A stretch of 64,000 bases of DNA from Pterobdella sp. o SKG-2022 (taxonomy: Eukaryota > Annelida > Clitellata > Hirudinida > Piscicolidae): contig OZ038322.1 of the NCBI GenBank assembly GCA_964035795.1, positions 4,034,427 through 4,098,426 on the forward strand. Reading direction: 5' to 3'. The notes below the pieces were generated by a model. It did not search any database, was not told the origin of the DNA, and was given only the letters and a program-made list of their open reading frames with translations. Positions within the stretch are counted from its first letter, which is position 1; each line of letters starts with the position of its first letter. Below are positions 35,801-48,000 of this stretch, one piece after another. A program made the translations under genes and the position numbers.

Positions 35801-38800
35801 GTTTTTATTAGTTTATCAATTTTTCAAGTATTTTAATAAAGTTTTAAGCAGCAAAAATACCTTCTTTATGATTTTTAGTCCATAACTAAAACTTCGACAA
35901 TTTAAAAAGAATCTTTATAACTTCTAAAAAAACTTTATTTTTTTTAAAGAGTGTATAATATGTTTTTCTTCCACAAAAATAAATCAAATTTTCAATCGAT
36001 TTTTTTTTCAATGGCATATTAACTTGCTCACAACTTGCACAACAGCTTCAGCTGATTAACACTCTGTCCACCGAAACTTCATGCCAGCTCCAAAACCATT
36101 CCGCCTTCCCCATCACTGCCCACCAAGTCTGTTATCAATAAGTCTATTTTGATATGTCTTTATTCATTATTATTACAAACTTTTAATCAAAGTCTTATCC
36201 AAACACTGGTTAATTTTTAAAAATTTCTTTTAACCACAGTCTACCAAGTATTTGGAGTTACCTTCTGGTTCTCTAGAAGTGATTTGCAACCATAGTGACT
36301 CCCACATTTCCCACACATCATTCCACTTTGAAGGAGGTTCAGCCCAGCAATTGTTTCTGATTTCTGGCGATAGTTTCGTATTGGTAAGATAAGTTAATCA
36401 TCATTAATTTAAAAGTAAGAATGAATAAATATATAAAATAAACAGAATCAAAACTCGCGCCTACTTATTTTTTATACTCCTTATTTTCACCATAGAAAAA
36501 GCAGAAGAGGTTGAAACTTCTGGACAAAGGAGAATCAAGTGTGAGGTACCATTGTAGAGTTAACTTGCTTCCATCAACCCCCATTACCCACCATATTGAA
36601 TATGTTGATCTGGGGCAATAAATGATGGAAATTAGCATGATCTATAGAAGCATTCAGATCATTATGTAATTTTTCAATTATATCAACTGTATTTTTGAAA
36701 TAAAGAAAAATTCATACTAATTTTTATTTTTCATATCTTGATGTATATTCAATGAATAAGGATATCATAAGACTTTAATGACTATAATTTTAAGTTTTTT
36801 GGTCGTATTTCCATTTAACTTTGGAATGATTTTTAAAATTTTTTCATATATTTTTATATAAATGCTCAAAAATTAATTAACATTCTAATCTTGAACATTT
36901 GTCGGCCCGTATAGCTCAAAGGTAAAGCATTAGATTAATTATCAAAAGTTACCGGGTTCAATCCCGCGTGAGCCGGCAATTAGCACCTGTTCCACGGTGT
37001 GTATTCGCTACATTAAATTTGTTGCAAGCTCTTTGATCAAGAAGGAAAAGTGCTTTATAATACCCCATTACATTCGATGCAGAGTCTTCAATGCTCTGCC
37101 TCAAAGTGTTGATGTGCGCTTTACCTCGTTGGAGTCTGGTGTGGTTCAACATGTGGGTGAAGTTCGTGCTTTTTCATTGTCCCAGCATTTGACATTAGAA
37201 GCATTCAAGTAAGTTGAGAGTAATTTATATATGTAGATGAAATTGTCTGATTTGTTAAGTTATAAGGCATCAAGTTAACCTACTTTAGCTTGTACAACCT
37301 TTTATATCTTTGACAAAAAAATATTTTTTATAATTTTTGTTTTTCGAGTAATAACTTCACTTGGTATTTATTTTTCCAAGCTACAAAGTGGAATATAACA
37401 TTTCAAACGACTGTGACTCCATCCACGTTTCACCCTTCTCCACCAAGAATGGCGCGGTGTCTACCATCGTGCTTTCCAATGCAACGCACTTCAAAGTGAT
37501 TCTTCAAGTTTTACATAGATAAGCATTTAATAATATAAACTGAACACAGCAAAAATTTGTGATAGTTTTTTTGACTCATGTTTTAACAAAGTATAGCGCA
37601 AAATCAAACATTGAACCAGATTAAAAGCCTGCCATCCAAACTTGGTCTAAATGTGTTATGAAACTAAACCACCAAAAGTTAAACACAAAACTAACACGAG
37701 ACTTCAACATACCGCAGACAACGGTGCACAGAGAACTAGAAGGATGGTCTGTTTCAGTACTGCTTCAAATTCCGCAGTACTTGGTGGTCACTGTGGCTGA
37801 GTGTGTTTTCGCCACCGCAGGCATTGACTTTGCTTACTCTCAAGTTTGTAGTGTTGTTGATTTGCTTGGAGTTTTCATAGTCCAGCTCAGTTTGATGAAA
37901 ATTATATTTCCATATTCATTGTGTCTAAGTAGTATTTTTAAAAATATTTTGGTAAAATTCCAAAAAGTAGTCTTCACATCTATTACACACAAAACTAAAA
38001 CATAAATCAAAAAAAATATCTAACCTAAAAACAATTTTCAACTTTATGAAATTTCACGAGGCTTTTGGTAATATGAACTAAAATTAGCGAATGATGTATG
38101 TTCCCAATAAAAGGCCCCTAAAAACATGAAAAGCCTGATGAGTGCATGTTGGTTGTTGACGCTGTGTGGGGGTAACGCCATAATCATCCTCATCACACTG
38201 CTCTCCACCCAGACTATTGAGCAGGTTGGAGATTATGGTAAAATCTGATTGTAGTACGCAGTGGTACATTTGATTTTGCACAATATTACTTTTAAATAAA
38301 CATTTAGAGTTACATTTTTGAAATAATTTGACAAGTTAGCTATAACAGAAAATTTAAATATTTATTGAATACTTTTGTTGATCAAACTTGAAAATTAGTT
38401 GTTAACTCTACTGTAAAGTAAATATTATCTAATTAATAATTAATTTTTTGGTTTTGAATTTATTGAATTTTCAAACGTCCCAGGCAACAGAGCTTTTTGT
38501 GTTCACTGCGATCACATTCTTCATGATGATTATCTTCGCAATCATGGCCAAAAATTACAAGAAAATTAGAAGTAATAGAAGAACTTTCAGTCAAATTTGT
38601 ATCGTAGAACAAAATGGCGACAAGAGTTTCATGGAGGAAGGAGTAAATGAAAATGATTATGAGGTCATCACCTCAAACGTCATACCGTATGAGTTAATCA
38701 AAATATCTGCACCAATCATCAAAAATCGTAGCGAAGGAAAGACTATATATTCAGACGACCAAAGGGTGCGTGTCGGGCAAGTTTCAAAAGGTTTTGAGAA

Positions 38801-38858
38801 CTTTGAGTCAAGTTTCGGCATAAAGAATGAAAATGAAATTTTGTCAACTTCTTTATAA
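32889..38858 (+). CDS. SLC15-type proton-coupled oligopeptide transporter
   Basis: A plasma-membrane POT/PTR family carrier that imports di- and tripeptides. Twenty-two exons were joined in phase: 32889-32900, 33056-33131, 33263-33404, 33523-33609, 33712-33811, 33937-34024, 34214-34291, 34352-34434, 34599-34685, 34819-34908, 35009-35053, 35171-35203, 35279-35367, 35511-35592, 36046-36126, 36240-36383, 36496-36545, 37083-37208, 37381-37495, 37718-37843, 38114-38224 and 38484-38858. They give about 739 aa, close to PEPT2 (729). Family blocks seen: SMYHLF (His52, equivalent to the PEPT1 histidine), GCIRPNMYAIGGDQY, FFSTFYLITNIG, the HWL loop, LYLPLPFFWAVFELQ with SKWTFQAQQM, a large extracellular loop (STKYLELPSGSLEVI), and QIPQYLVVTVAECVF with IDFAYSQAPKNMKSL. 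The N-terminal ExxER motif reads NFFDS instead. Least secure are exons 5 and 17. Confidence 0.9.
36901..37070 (+). repeat. tRNA-derived SINE, copy 2, touching an SLC15 exon
   Basis: Better preserved than copy 1. It has a tRNA-like head with a clear B box (GGTTCAATCC) and closing acceptor stem, then a shared non-tRNA body (TTAGCACCTGTTCCACGG, GAAGGAAAAGTGCTTTATAA). Its 3' end lies within about 12 bases of the acceptor site of SLC15 exon 18 (37083). Confidence 0.85.
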
Positions 38859-39492
38859 TTTTTATCGTTATTTTATTAAATAATTTTATTGATAAAATAT
38901 ATAGCGGAATTGAGAGAAAATTCTTAGTCCAAAAAATTTCACTCTTGTGCGTTGTCACTCGATTAAAGTTCGCTTTTTCGACAGTTTAAAGGTTATGAAA
39001 AATGTATTCATATATATAATTATTCAAATATTTTATTTGTAAAAATACTCTTGACAATATTCTTCACGACAAATAAGTTATTACAAACTTTCAAAACAGA
39101 AATTATTCGTAATATTAGAGAACAAAGTTATATGTGGTTTGGATAAATAGTTAATATACACGCTAAATTCGAGTTATATTTTGATATGAATTAAACTTGA
39201 GAACATAAAAGTGAAAAAATGTGCAAAAAATATAATTTTAAAAAAGCCTCAATCAAAAATTCAACCGACTTTTCATTTAAAAATGAATCGTTATATATTT
39301 CAAGCTGACGTTTGTTTATTCAGACGAGTTGACACAATGACAAAGTGAAAAACAAGCATTGTCAAAGTGTAATTATCAAAGAGCTCATCTAGTTACATCA
39401 CATAAACTTTGCTTTTCAATCTTGAACAATCAAAAATTAAAAAAATCATTCAAAAAAATAAATTAAAATTTCAAGCGTGCCAAGTACTACTA
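38859..39492. other. Convergent spacer SLC15 / glutaminase
   Basis: AT-rich 3' flank of two converging genes. No other feature was seen. Confidence 0.5.
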
Positions 39493-41346
39493 TTAATTAA
39501 CTTGATGTTGCTTCAAAGAGCTGAAATAATTTGCCACATCTGAGTGATTGAAAAAGATAGCATCGTCCAAGGCGGTCCGATTCCATCTATCTTTTTTACC
39601 AACCTCACATCCGCATCTTTCCACCAAAAACTTCACGCAGTCCAGATGTCCTTCAGCTGCCGCAATGTGCAAAGCTGTTCTGTTGTCATAATCTGCCGAG
39701 TTCATACCTGCACCATGTAAAGCTAGTGTTCTCAATTCCATGAAGTTTCCTGTTTTTGCGGCGGAACAAAGAACTCCTATACTGTTGGCGGTGTGGTCGA
39801 ATTTTTTTATCCGAGGGTCAATTTTTTGGTCGGCTCTGATCAAACTGTCATAATGGTGGAAGTTGAAAATGTTGACCAATTCTTCACAAAAATGAACTCC
39901 TTTGCATGAGTTACCGATAGAATCGATCAAAGGAGACCACAGACAAACGCCCATAACGTTTGGAACAATCATAATGATACAACCCGATACAGCCGACTTG
40001 GCTGGCAGACCAACCTTAAAGGAAAAGTTTCCCGAATAATCGTACATTCCACAAGAATGCATCAAAACTAGAGTGTTCCTCACTGCACTCTGATTTAGAA
40101 TCTGGTTTTTAGTGAGAGGACAGTACCCTCCATTGGCGAGGGTGCTAGCGATTACTGCTCCTGAATTAACAGTTATTTCAACGGAACAGTTCATAAAATA
40201 TAGATCTAAAGTATGCTCCAGATCACTTTTTGGTGGGAAGCATTCATGTTCTTTGAGATAATATCCTAAAGCTAGATTTCTATTGGCAGTAGCTTTTTCA
40301 GAAAGATAAACTGAGTTGTTGAAACTGACAAAGTCACCGCCAGCCATTTGACTATACTTTCTTTGCACAAACTCGAACCTGAAATATCAAAGCAGCTGTT
40401 TATAATTGTGTCTTTACACTTTTCTACTAAAATTGGAAAAGGTTTCACATTATGGATCTTATTTATACCTTTGTCCCATGTCAAGCTCAGGTTTGATCAT
40501 TGATGAGACAACCATAGCACCAATGTTGATCATGGGGTTGTGAGGTCGATTATCTGAACTCAGTTTGATAGAGTTGAAAGACTCTCCACTCGGCTCACAA
40601 CCAACATACTTATGCACAAAATCACTTCCTAATTCATTGACAGCCAAGGCATAAAGCAAAGGTTTTGAAGCTGACTGCATGGTGAAAGGTTCCTGCAACA
40701 TTCAATGTTGTTTCAGGGTTCAATGAGAATCAATTATGATAACAACAATGAACTACAAAGTATATATATAAATTTAAGTTGACACTAACTTTGAAATCAC
40801 CTGCGCTGAAGCGTTGGCCATCAACAGTACATATGGACACAGCCCACAAGTCGGGACAGACCTTCGCTAGCTGAGGTATGTACATAGCGGGCTTGCCACC
40901 TTTGATGCTTTTGCATGACTCAAAGAGGGTTTTTATTATAGATGTAAATTTTTCAAACTCGGGTATAATCATATCTTTAGCAAAAACTTTTTTGAGTAGG
41001 TTTGGACATCTGTTAGCCACCGAGATGAAAGCTTCTTTTGAAAGAGCTTCTTCTGAAAACCTTTTAAACTTTGAGTCTTCTCCCACCTGGTTTTCTATTT
41101 CTTCTAATATATCTACCAATCTTGGATCTGTGTTCCACAATCCAATATCTTGAAAAGCCTTCGGTGACAAATATATTTAATTTATTACCATAACGTCATA
41201 TATATTTAAATATAAAATTTGCATTAGCTTTTCAAATGTTGTTAAAAGTGTGAACCTTGAGAATTCTTTTAACGGGCACATAACCATTGTCGTCCTTCAA
41301 TATATGGTACAAGTGCTTGTGAAAGTCTGCATTCGAGTGGCTGTAC
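39493..41346 (-). CDS. GLS: Glutaminase, kidney type with ankyrin repeats, 5' exons missing
   Basis: Hydrolyses glutamine to glutamate and ammonia in mitochondria. Four exons were found on the minus strand: 41346-41256, 41158-40790, 40692-40469 and 40378-39493, encoding 522 aa of the C-terminal part (human KGA 669). An EF-hand-like helical segment (LYHILKDDNGYVPVKRILK) comes first. The serine-dependent beta-lactamase-like domain follows with the catalytic Ser-x-x-Lys (QSASKPLLY), NRPHNPMINIGAM, YYLKEHECFP, TLANGGYCPLT, LMHSCGMYDYSG and GLPAKSAVSG. Ankyrin repeats end the protein (TALHIAAAEGHLDCVKFLVE, DRWNRTALDDAIFFNHSDV). The conserved VNAGA reads INIGA. The first exon here begins with a split codon, so upstream exons with the mitochondrial presequence must exist but were not found in 41.4-44.3 kb. 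Confidence 0.92.
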
Positions 41347-42734
41347 CTTTTAGCCGCAAAAATACCACTTGGCCTACACTGGACAATCGAATTAAAATAA
41401 AATTATTTCGTTCTTTCTTGACTGTTTCTAAGCTACACATAAAAATTTTTTGGCTAATAAGATAAAAAACCAAAAAAAGTTGAAATTTGGGGAATCACAT
41501 AAATCTTTATTAAAAAACCTATTTGAAACTCGAATCATAATTGCTTACACTAGGTTTTTCAAACCCCTTAAATTTATAGGCCTTTCATAAATAAATTAAC
41601 TCAGTTCATCTTTGATCTTTCGTTTGCTTTCAAAAACATGCATTCTTTTATAAAACTATTTCAAAGATTCAACCTTAACTCCGTTACTGTCTCGAATTAA
41701 AATTTTTTGACAGACGTTTCAAGATTATTGTTTAGTAGGTAGTACATGAAAAGGTTAATTTGATGAATTAAAAGCTATGCATTTCTAAGAGTGATTTCCT
41801 CCAATTTTTTCTAATTTCATTTTTTTTTCTTTCATCTTCAGATAATTTTTTAAATTGAAACTAGTGTTTGTTGATGTCTAAACGACAATTCAGTTGAGAA
41901 TGCCAAGATTCTTTAAAACTCATAACTTATAAATGTTTGATTCACCTTATGAATAACTCATCTTTGAACTGATTAAAACAATTTTTTTTGAATGAAGATC
42001 AAAATTTTATAAAAGCTAACAAAGTGATGATATTTGAACAATTATTAGGTTATTGGTTAGCCTAAATAACTCCCAAATCTTTTTTTTTTCAGTTTGTTTT
42101 TTCAGTTTTTAAATATCGCTTTTTATCATTAGTTTTTATTGAAAAAAAAAGGATAACAAGTGTGATATTTATGGGTTTAAATACAAACACCGGCTTAAAA
42201 ATGAGCACAAATATATAGATGATGTCAGGGTTTTCATAGGTGCTGAGGTTTGAGTAAGTTAGTGAACCTTGAAAAATAAGTTCGTGGTTCAATGCAATAA
42301 CCTAAAAGTACATTTTTTACTATAGAAGTAAATTTAATTATTCTATATATAAATTCTAAAACCTCGAAATATATAAATTAAAATTATATTTAAACTTCAA
42401 GCGATTTAAATTCGCTTAAAAGCATTCAATAAAATTTTTCACTACTTGGAAACGTATGACCTTGATAAATCATCCATGAAAACTCACATTCAACAAGAAG
42501 TTCGGTCTTTTATTATTTTTTGCCACAAGTCTGAATGTTCTTTTGGGCGATGTCGGGTGAGAAGACTGGTGTGGAATAGACAAATGAAACAAGCCTTGGC
42601 AGTTTTTGTTGCAAGCGACTTCAGTAAAAAACAACTTTTGAACTTTTCCTATAATGTTCATGACTTTCATAAAAATCTGATTGATTTTGAGATTCGTCGT
42701 GTGCGAATGTTTGATAGATATTAATGGTGCAAGA

Positions 42735-42776
<42 letters not shown>

Positions 42777-43427
42777 AGAAGGCCTTCAAAAGCTCTGAAT
42801 GGATTCCACCCTTTGACTATTTAAAGTAGTTCAAGCTCCATTGTTTTCTCTTGTTTTTATTTACTACTGCATTATTTACAGTTACAAACTGATTTTGAAT
42901 TCAGTCCAGAGTTGTTGGAATGTGGGTTTTGTGTCAAGCCTATGGTTTTGTGAAATAGTTTGTGAGATAGGTTCATTCATAAATTTAAAAAACAATCCTT
43001 GCAGAGATTTTTTTCTGAAGTGTTCAAGAAGGTTTTTGCTTTGACATGATTATTTTCTAAGCAGTTCAAAACGATCAAAAGTCCTTCTTTGCAATAATGA
43101 GCACTTTCAGCGATAAAACTCCTTCCAAGACGTTTTACAACCCACGCAGTTATCCAACTGAATCTTTCCTTTCACCGTTGGTTTAGTTTGCACAAATATT
43201 TGGACTCATTATGCAAATTATTTCGCCAACCTATGTAGTGCTCATGCGATGGTTTTGAGACATTTGTTGAGCAAACCAAGGTCTCAGAATGCTTCGTGAT
43301 GTACATTACATTCTAAACAGTTTTTTAACGTTCAAAATTAACTAAAAACTTTTTCATTAGTTCGTTATACTGATTTCCCATGTTCAAATCTTCATTTAAA
43401 CAAAACCGATGGTGAGTTTGAACAAGC
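41347..43427. other. Long AT-rich stretch, no exon recognised
   Basis: Expected to contain the 5' end of glutaminase, but no exon matching its N-terminus was seen. An unassigned 93-codon frame on the plus strand (42446-42724) has no family resemblance. A (TA)n tract lies at 42736-42774. Confidence 0.4.
42736..42774. repeat. (TA)n microsatellite
   Basis: Uninterrupted AT dinucleotide run of about 38 bases. Confidence 0.95.
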
Positions 43428-43433
43428 ACTTCA

Positions 43434-43686
43434 CGCTTTCGATAGAAAAAGAAGTGTGTTTTTCACTGACCAATAAGAGTGAAGCAGATTTAGACAAGGT
43501 ATTTAAAATTTTCTGTTTCTAGCGCTAAGTAAGCATTTAAATGGTATCATTTATTTAAAAATAAAACTAGCAAAACCAAAAAAACTTTTCTAGCGGGTGA
43601 AATAAAAAATTAGAAAGATCCTGTCAAAATCTGCTTCAATCTATTTGTCAGTGAAAAACACACTTTCTTTTCTATTGAAAGCCTGA
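43434..43686. repeat. Foldback (inverted-repeat) element
   Basis: The left arm (43434-43500) and right arm (43620-43686) are near-perfect reverse complements over about 65 bases, both containing AAGTGTGTTTTTCACTGAC. The spacer is about 120 bases and also partly self-complementary. There is no ORF. This is the structure of a MITE or foldback element. Confidence 0.8.
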
Positions 43687-44000
43687 ACTTTCACTAAAGA
43701 AGTTCCAAACTGCAAAAAAATGTTTTATATAGACCAATCATAGGCTTTGAAAAATTTTAGTTTTTTTTCTTGAAAATATTTAAGTATCATAATGTTTAAA
43801 TATTCACGGATTGTACAAAAAGCTTTGTTAGTTGATGAATGCTAGTTTTTTTTTCATAAAACTTCTAAAAATGATTATTTCAGTACTTTTACAATTTCTT
43901 TGGAGTTCTATGATTGGTTCATAAGCTATAGGCTCGCTGTTTATACTTTTTTGCCTGATCGCGAAGTGCCTGTAAACTTCCACTGTGAGTTTGAAAAGAG
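43680..44000 (+). repeat. Interspersed MITE-like repeat, copy A
   Basis: Shares order and sequence with 49390-49760: AAAGAAGTTCCAA, ACCAATCATAGGCTT, ATGATTATTTCAGTACTTT, CTATGATTGGTTCAT, CTATAGGCTCG and GCGAAGTGC. CCAATCATAG near 43733 and CTATGATTGG near 43909 are inverted, so the unit can fold back. Confidence 0.75.
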
Positions 44001-44379
44001 CAACACTCATAATAACGTAGCGCAATCTGAATGACTTAACAGTAAAAAATCAAAATTGGCCTTAATCGAGTGAAATTGTTTGCAAAACTTTTTGTAGCAG
44101 TTGACATTTTCATTATGATTAGTATTTGTGATTTAATTTTACAAAAAACTTCGTATTTTATTTGAAAGAAGATAACTTTTTGATTTATAAAATGAGGAGG
44201 CAAATTTTGTTTCAATTTTGAAGAAGAGTGAAGTGATGAAGGAGATATTTCATGAGTAAAAAACTCTTAATCAATTCATTTGGAAAAAATGAATATGGTA
44301 ATTTTTAAAATCCAATATAATCCAATATAAAATCAATTGCAAGTTTAGTGAACCCAATATTTCGGAATACGAAATTAAA

Positions 44380-46005
44380 TTATACAAATTTTTTTACAAC
44401 AACCTCAATGATAATGGAAAAATTATTTTTAAAATCAGTTAAAAATTTTGTACGTAAACTTTTCCAGGCCAAGTGGCTATGATTAGTTTCGGCACTGTGG
44501 ATGACTGTTGAAGAAAAAAGTTGAACGACTAAAGCTTTTCAAAGCTTTAATAATTTTTTTTGGCTTTTTTGAACCTGTATTTAAAGAATTATTTTTTATA
44601 AAAACCCAAAACAAGAGATTAAAATGCAAAAGGCAGTTCAGCACAAAAGCCGTTCAAGCCACCTCAACTCACCATATAAGCAGACTATAGCATCGACATC
44701 ATCAGGCACCAGCTTAAAGTTTCTTTCAACGCCGGACACCAGGGCTCTCATCACCGACATATATGCATTCGAGTGACCCAGGCCCAACACATGACCTATT
44801 TCGTGGGTGGCTACTTGTCGCAGTGATGGGCCTTTGGGTGTTCCGTGGGGTTTATGGGGTTTGAGTTTACATTTCGAGTGTGTGATGAAAAGGGAAACGT
44901 TCTACGTTTCAATAGTAATAGAATTATTTTATGCTGAACACATTGGAACAATATTTGTCAAAAATCACTTTTGAAACTATACTTTGAAGACTTTTCAACA
45001 ATATAAGACTAGTCAACCCCATTGCTTATTTCACATTTCAATGCCCAACTATTCAAAGTTTATATAATTAATAATCACATAGAATAAGTTCCCACTTAAA
45101 TTAATGATGGGATAAAAAAAGTTGATTCCGTTCGTCAATACTCGACATACAAGCCACTGAGGCACCTACCGACAAATAGGCTGCGAGAAGAGGCCCAATA
45201 CTGGTGATTGTTGAAGTGAATCACCCCCTCTCTGGGACCAGATGCGTGAGCTAGTGTTGAAAAGCTGAAGTCAAAGCCATCAGAGTGCATGGCTGGGTTG
45301 AAGGTTATGTAGATGTCTGCCTTATGGTCCACTCTTGTCACCTCCAAGTTTGAAACCTCCGTCCAGTCCTTTTAAGTCAAGGGTGAATGTTTCAATGGTT
45401 TTCTTTTGATTTTTTTATTACGAATGATTAGACATGCCACCTTGAAAGAACGTTCGATTTCGTTTTGGAGGATGCTGATGTTTTGGAGGTCGTGGGTGGT
45501 TGAAGGGCGGTTGAGAATGTTGTATGTGAGGTTGTTTTTGCTCCATTTTTCTGCAAAAATTTCCCAAATTTAACAAAATTAGTTTACTCTTTAGAGACAA
45601 TTTTTGTATTTTTAAACACTAGCTTTTCGAAAATTTCACCTCAATTTATGAAGTTTTTAAGACATTTATTAACAATGAAACACCCATAATTTTCAAGAAG
45701 TTCAGCTTTATTATAAGACATTAGCGAAAACTTGATTATTTTTATATAGTTATAAATGATATTGTTAGTTATTTTAAATTTAAAATATTGCAACCGATAA
45801 TCGTGAATCTTTTCCTTCTATCCTGTTCTTTGCCTTTCTCAAAATTGCAGTAAAAAACATTTCCGATTTTCTCAATTGAACTGCCAAGAGAAACATCCAA
45901 AGAGGGAAGCGGAAAAGAGTTCAAAGTAGTTGAAAACATCAAAAAAAACGTCAAAACTTCAAACATGTCAACTTCAAACTGAATTTCATCCGACTTAAAG
46001 AACAT
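44380..46005 (-). CDS. Secreted matrix metalloproteinase without cysteine switch
   Basis: A zinc endopeptidase of the matrixin (M10) family. Exons on the minus strand: 46005-45795 (likely ATG at 45966), 45550-45441, 45368-45170, 44831-44673 and tentatively 44505-44380, all phase-consistent. Counting from 45966, a signal peptide (MFEVLTFFLMFSTTLNS) is followed by only about 30 residues and a furin-type site RRKR (50-53). The catalytic domain then starts (KWSKNNLTYNIL). Structural-zinc and calcium region: HSDGFDFSFSTLAHA and GVIHFNNHQYW. The catalytic zinc site is HEIGHVLGLGH (170-180) with a Met-turn VM a few residues on, and LVPDDVDAIVCLYG closes the domain. No PRCGxPD cysteine switch and no hemopexin repeats were seen. 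MMP23 also lacks a normal switch, but kinship is not proven. The last exon (VIHSAETNHSH) is weakly supported. Confidence 0.82.
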
Positions 46006-47639
46006 TCATCAGCGAAATTATTATTTTGTTGATTAGCAGTGCAGTTTTATTCGACAGTTTCTCAATTGTGATACTAATTTAAAATTCTGCATTATTTCAC
46101 GCACACAATGGCAATTTTTATGTAAATTACCATTGATTTCCTTGAAAATCAATACGTTCTATTCTTATAAGGGAACTTTTAAGTTTTAATGAATTAAGCT
46201 TATAATCATGTAATTAATAGTTTTATTTGCGATTCGAGAGTGCTTGATAATACAAACCGTATTAGCATGTTACATGATATCATAACATTTCTCAACGTCT
46301 TTGCTCATTTAAAGGCTGAGTATCACTTCTATAATAAAACTTTTGTTGTTCGGACTATAATAATATTCGTTATTTGTTTGTTTGTTTGTTCGAACATTAA
46401 ATACACGAAATATATTTATGATATTGATGAAATAGAATAGTTTGACACATTTGTATGAAAACAAACAGAGTCTTCAACAAAATCAAGAAAGTTTTCTTAC
46501 GAACAATTTTGTGGCCATTCCAAAATATCATTTTATTCAGTTTTATTTTTTTGTCTGAAAACCACTGCTGTAAGATATTCTGTTATCGATGAGTCATTTT
46601 CTTTGAGAAAGTTGCATATAATAACCAAAAATATCTTAAAAATTTCGTTAAAAATTTAAATTTTTTTAAAAATCTCAATGTATCGAAAGAAAAATGCATT
46701 GGTGATTTTTTTACTTCTTTTTCAAACTTTCTTTAAAAAGTTAATATTATAGTTATCATTCCATAGTTCATTGTAGCACCTTATGCGTTCAAACAAGGGA
46801 ATATCGGACTCGCAAACTCAAAAGGATCAAATTACCTTAAGATAATTAGTCTAATAGTTATTTTTGAGTTTTGAAGTTTTTATGGGATAAAACAGCACGC
46901 CAAATAAAAAGAAAATAATTATTTCGAATACTTGTGAAAACCAGCCTTGAACACGACAATTTTAGCGACCACGACTGATGTCTTCCGTCCACTATCTTTC
47001 TCGCCAACACATTCACATAACCACAAAAACCTATTATAAATTTACCATTTTTAATTATATAAAGATGATTCATAAAGGGTTGAGCAGAATACACAGTCAG
47101 TGGCAAGACGAGATAAGGATTTTTGAAAAGATTGGTATGTGGTTTACAAGGGAGTGAATTAACTTTAAAATACATAATGCGTTGAATAATGTATGCTTTC
47201 ATACATATGCTCAATTGATTAATAAGTATTAAGCCATCTAATTCATGCTGTCTTATCGTTTCAAAACGCCACAAACAAACGCGGGACGGCAGTAAACAAG
47301 CGAGAGTTTATAGAGCGGATTCATTATATATATATTCAAACACATCATATAAAACACTCCGTAAACTTAAACTTTCGAAAAGCTATTTATTGAAAAAATA
47401 TTTGAAATTCGTCCACGAGTAAAAGTGAATGAAAATTTGTTGAGATGAAATTTAAAAATGTTAACAAAGATTTTGATAATGTTTTAAATGAAAAAATCAC
47501 GTTATAATGAATAAAAAAATAGGATAAATTTTCGAAAACGTTTGGAAAATTTGAATTCACAAAATATAAAACGAAAAATAAACATGGCAAAACTTTATTA
47601 ACACTAACACTCTTACTTCAAACTAGGGAACCCCTTATG

Positions 47640-48000
47640 TCCCCCAAAATCATTGGGTTTTACAAAAAAGAAACAATTATCTCCAAAAAAGAATTTTTGT
47701 TCAAAATCAAATATTTTTAATAAATCAGTATTTTCACCAAAAAAAATTCATATCGAAAACCCCAATTTTCACCATAGCCCATAGAGCAGTGTTCACTAAA
47801 ATCCCCATTTTTTTCATATAGCGAAGAGTTTTGATCAAAACCTTCTATTTCTCCAAAAACCACAATTTTTTACCCCAATCCTCCGTTTTTGCCAAAAATT
47901 ATTTTTTTTGACAAAATTTCTTATTTTTACCACATATAATAATTTCTCACCAAAAGCTCTCTTTTTTTAAATCACCAATCAATCAAAAAACCTATTCTAA
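47640..48000. repeat. Degenerate short-unit tandem repeat
   Basis: About 360 bases built from many imperfect variants of a motif like TTTTCACCAAAAACCCCAAT, alternating T-tracts, CC(C) and A-tracts at roughly 15-25 base spacing. Copies are too diverged to fix a unit length by eye. Confidence 0.55.

Noticed and set aside
46858..47274. 138-codon minus-strand frame
   Set aside because: No recognisable domain, no splice logic and AT-driven composition; left as unassigned.
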